Origin: DATECU01 sp035286745
Lineage (GTDB): Bacteria > Acidobacteriota > Vicinamibacteria > Fen-336
Assembly (NCBI GenBank): GCA_035286745.1
Contig: DATECU010000376.1
Span: forward strand, 1-23,173
DNA length: 23,173 nucleotides
Direction of reading: 5' to 3'
The notes under the pieces were generated by a model. The model saw only the letters and a program-made list of their open reading frames with translations. It was not told where the DNA came from and did no database searches. The translations under genes and the position numbers were made by a program. Positions 22,249 through 23,173 of this stretch are shown here, in pieces. Each line of letters begins with the position of its first letter. Positions within the stretch are counted from its first letter, which is position 1.

Positions 22249-22631
22249 CGACCCCCTCCCATATCGCCGGTTCCGCCCCCCAAAGCCACTCTCGCGGGCG
22301 CAGGCTCGCTCGGTCACAAACGGCCGTGATTCCCTGGCCCGTTGGGTCCGGTCCGAGCCCGCCGGCTGAGGGCGCGCAAGACCTCGTCGGCGTCGAAGAG
22401 GTCCGACTCCTGGGCCTGCGGCACGCTCGATGATCTCGACATGCCTTGGCACCCCGTGTTTCGGAAGATCGAATGGCGCGGCCAGAGCAGTCCCGACCCT
22501 CTCGCTGTCGCGTGCCTCACCTCCGCGCGGTGCCGACTCGCCCTCAGGGCTTCAAGGAACGGAGTTCGATGAGCTGACATCACTTCCCTCTTGACGGAGG
22601 AGTCCAGATACCGCTTGTTCGGCGGCGCCAC
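22249..22631 (-). other. Intergenic stretch without a convincing gene
   Basis: A minus-strand frame of 105 codons (22631-22314) is open, but its composition is Arg/Ser-rich and it shows no family motif or good start. The bases 22591-22631, read on the minus strand, carry GTATCT at 22611-22606, but CGTC follows after nine rather than 16 bases. It provides the leader of the DUF6265 gene at its left end. Confidence 0.45.
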
Positions 22632-23111
22632 TCAGGCCTCCTCGGTCGGGCTCAGGAAGCCCAGTCGCGCCAGACGCCATGCTGCTACTCCGTACACGAG
22701 ACCGCCCGTCGCAAACAGGGTTAGCGTCGGCATCAGCGTCGCTCGGCTCGAGACGGCAGCAACCGCGGTTGCACCGCCCACACTGTAGCCCAGGCATGTC
22801 GCTACGATGAGCGCCGAACCCGGTGGTACGAAGCGCCTGCCCTGACCCCATGGCTTCCGCCAACGGGGTACGAACACACTCCCGATGAGGCGGGCCACGC
22901 CAAGCCCGAGTGCCGCGCTGAGCCACAGACCGAGCCCGCTGAGGAGCGCAAACGGCAGCATTGCGCAGCTGATGGCGAACGCCACCGCGGAATCGGGTGC
23001 GACGACCAACCTCATGACTCCACCGACTACGGCTCCGCCGATGATCATGCCAAACAGCGTGAGGGCGCGGGCACCCGGGCTCCGCTCGGCTTCACTCGAT
23101 TGCTCGTCCAT
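22632..23111 (-). CDS. Hypothetical small multi-pass membrane protein
   Basis: The 159-residue protein (from the ATG at 23111) has an acidic, polar N-terminus (MDEQSSEAERSPG) and about four to five hydrophobic segments: about 18-38, 43-63, 66-80, 103-125 and 128-148. Between them lies a short polar loop, PRWRKPWGQGRRFVPPG. I see no known family signature. A start eight codons earlier (23135) is also open. It may be monocistronic, since no gene precedes it in the window. Coding is supported by high third-position GC and consistent membrane composition. Confidence 0.7.
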   Translation of the reverse strand: MDEQSSEAERSPGARALTLFGMIIGGAVVGGVMRLVVAPDSAVAFAISCAMLPFALLSGLGLWLSAALGLGVARLIGSVFVPRWRKPWGQGRRFVPPGSALIVATCLGYSVGGATAVAAVSSRATLMPTLTLFATGGLVYGVAAWRLARLGFLSPTEEA

Positions 23112-23173
23112 CCCGTCCCCGCCGCCTCGCGCCACGTCCGCCGAACGCTGCGGATCAGCGGCGAAGCGCAGAT

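Noticed and set aside
22606..22611. GTATCT on the minus strand as a fourth promoter
   Set aside because: CGTC follows after nine bases instead of 16. GTATCT at 13245-13250 (plus), 8720-8715 and 17539-17534 (minus) also lack CGTC at the right distance.
22314..22631. 105-codon minus-strand frame
   Set aside because: Arg/Ser-rich with no motif or convincing start. Left as intergenic.

Overview
The window is a high-GC bacterial chromosome segment with no mobile element, phage gene, rRNA or CRISPR array. The gene order best fits an Acidobacteriota-type genome. That assignment is inference: it rests on a linked block of prs, a CTC-type rplY, pth, rpsF, rpsR, a DUF2232 membrane protein, rplI, dnaB, alr and radA, plus spoVG next to ispE in a lineage with outer-membrane lipoprotein genes. 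No 16S gene is present to confirm it.

Region 1 (about 1-13,250, all on the minus strand) is core housekeeping. In transcription order it holds a secreted TPR protein, a LolB/DUF4292-like lipoprotein, ispE, spoVG, tRNA-Gln(UUG), prs, rplY, pth, rpsF, rpsR, a DUF2232 membrane protein, rplI, dnaB, alr, radA, and the first seven codons of a gene running off the left edge. Genes are tightly packed, with several stop/start overlaps. Two gaps carry a dispersed inverted repeat, and several perfect GC-rich hairpins sit between genes.

Region 2 (about 13,380-20,460) looks like one regulatory unit. On the minus strand, a MacB/LolD-type ATPase, two FtsX-type permeases, an HlyD-type adaptor and an NnrU/MddA-like membrane methyltransferase form an overlapping five-gene operon. 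Divergent from it are a small Cys-rich carboxymuconolactone-decarboxylase-like protein and an ECF sigma factor, followed by a DUF2892 membrane protein. Three copies of one bipartite element, GTATCT-N16-CGTC, lie upstream of the ATPase gene, the decarboxylase-like gene and the DUF2892 gene, each in the right orientation. I read these as promoters of the local sigma factor, which would make this an autoregulated regulon. The sigma factor has a CxC motif just after region 4 and no visible anti-sigma gene. The decarboxylase-like CxxC protein, the possible thiol methyltransferase and the DUF2892 protein suggest a thiol, sulfur or metal stress response, but the inducer is unknown.

Region 3 (about 20,470-23,173, minus strand) holds accessory single genes: a serine-type dienelactone-hydrolase-family enzyme, a 98-residue protein with a SpoVG-like pattern, a secreted DUF6265-like protein and a small multi-pass membrane protein, with non-coding gaps between them.
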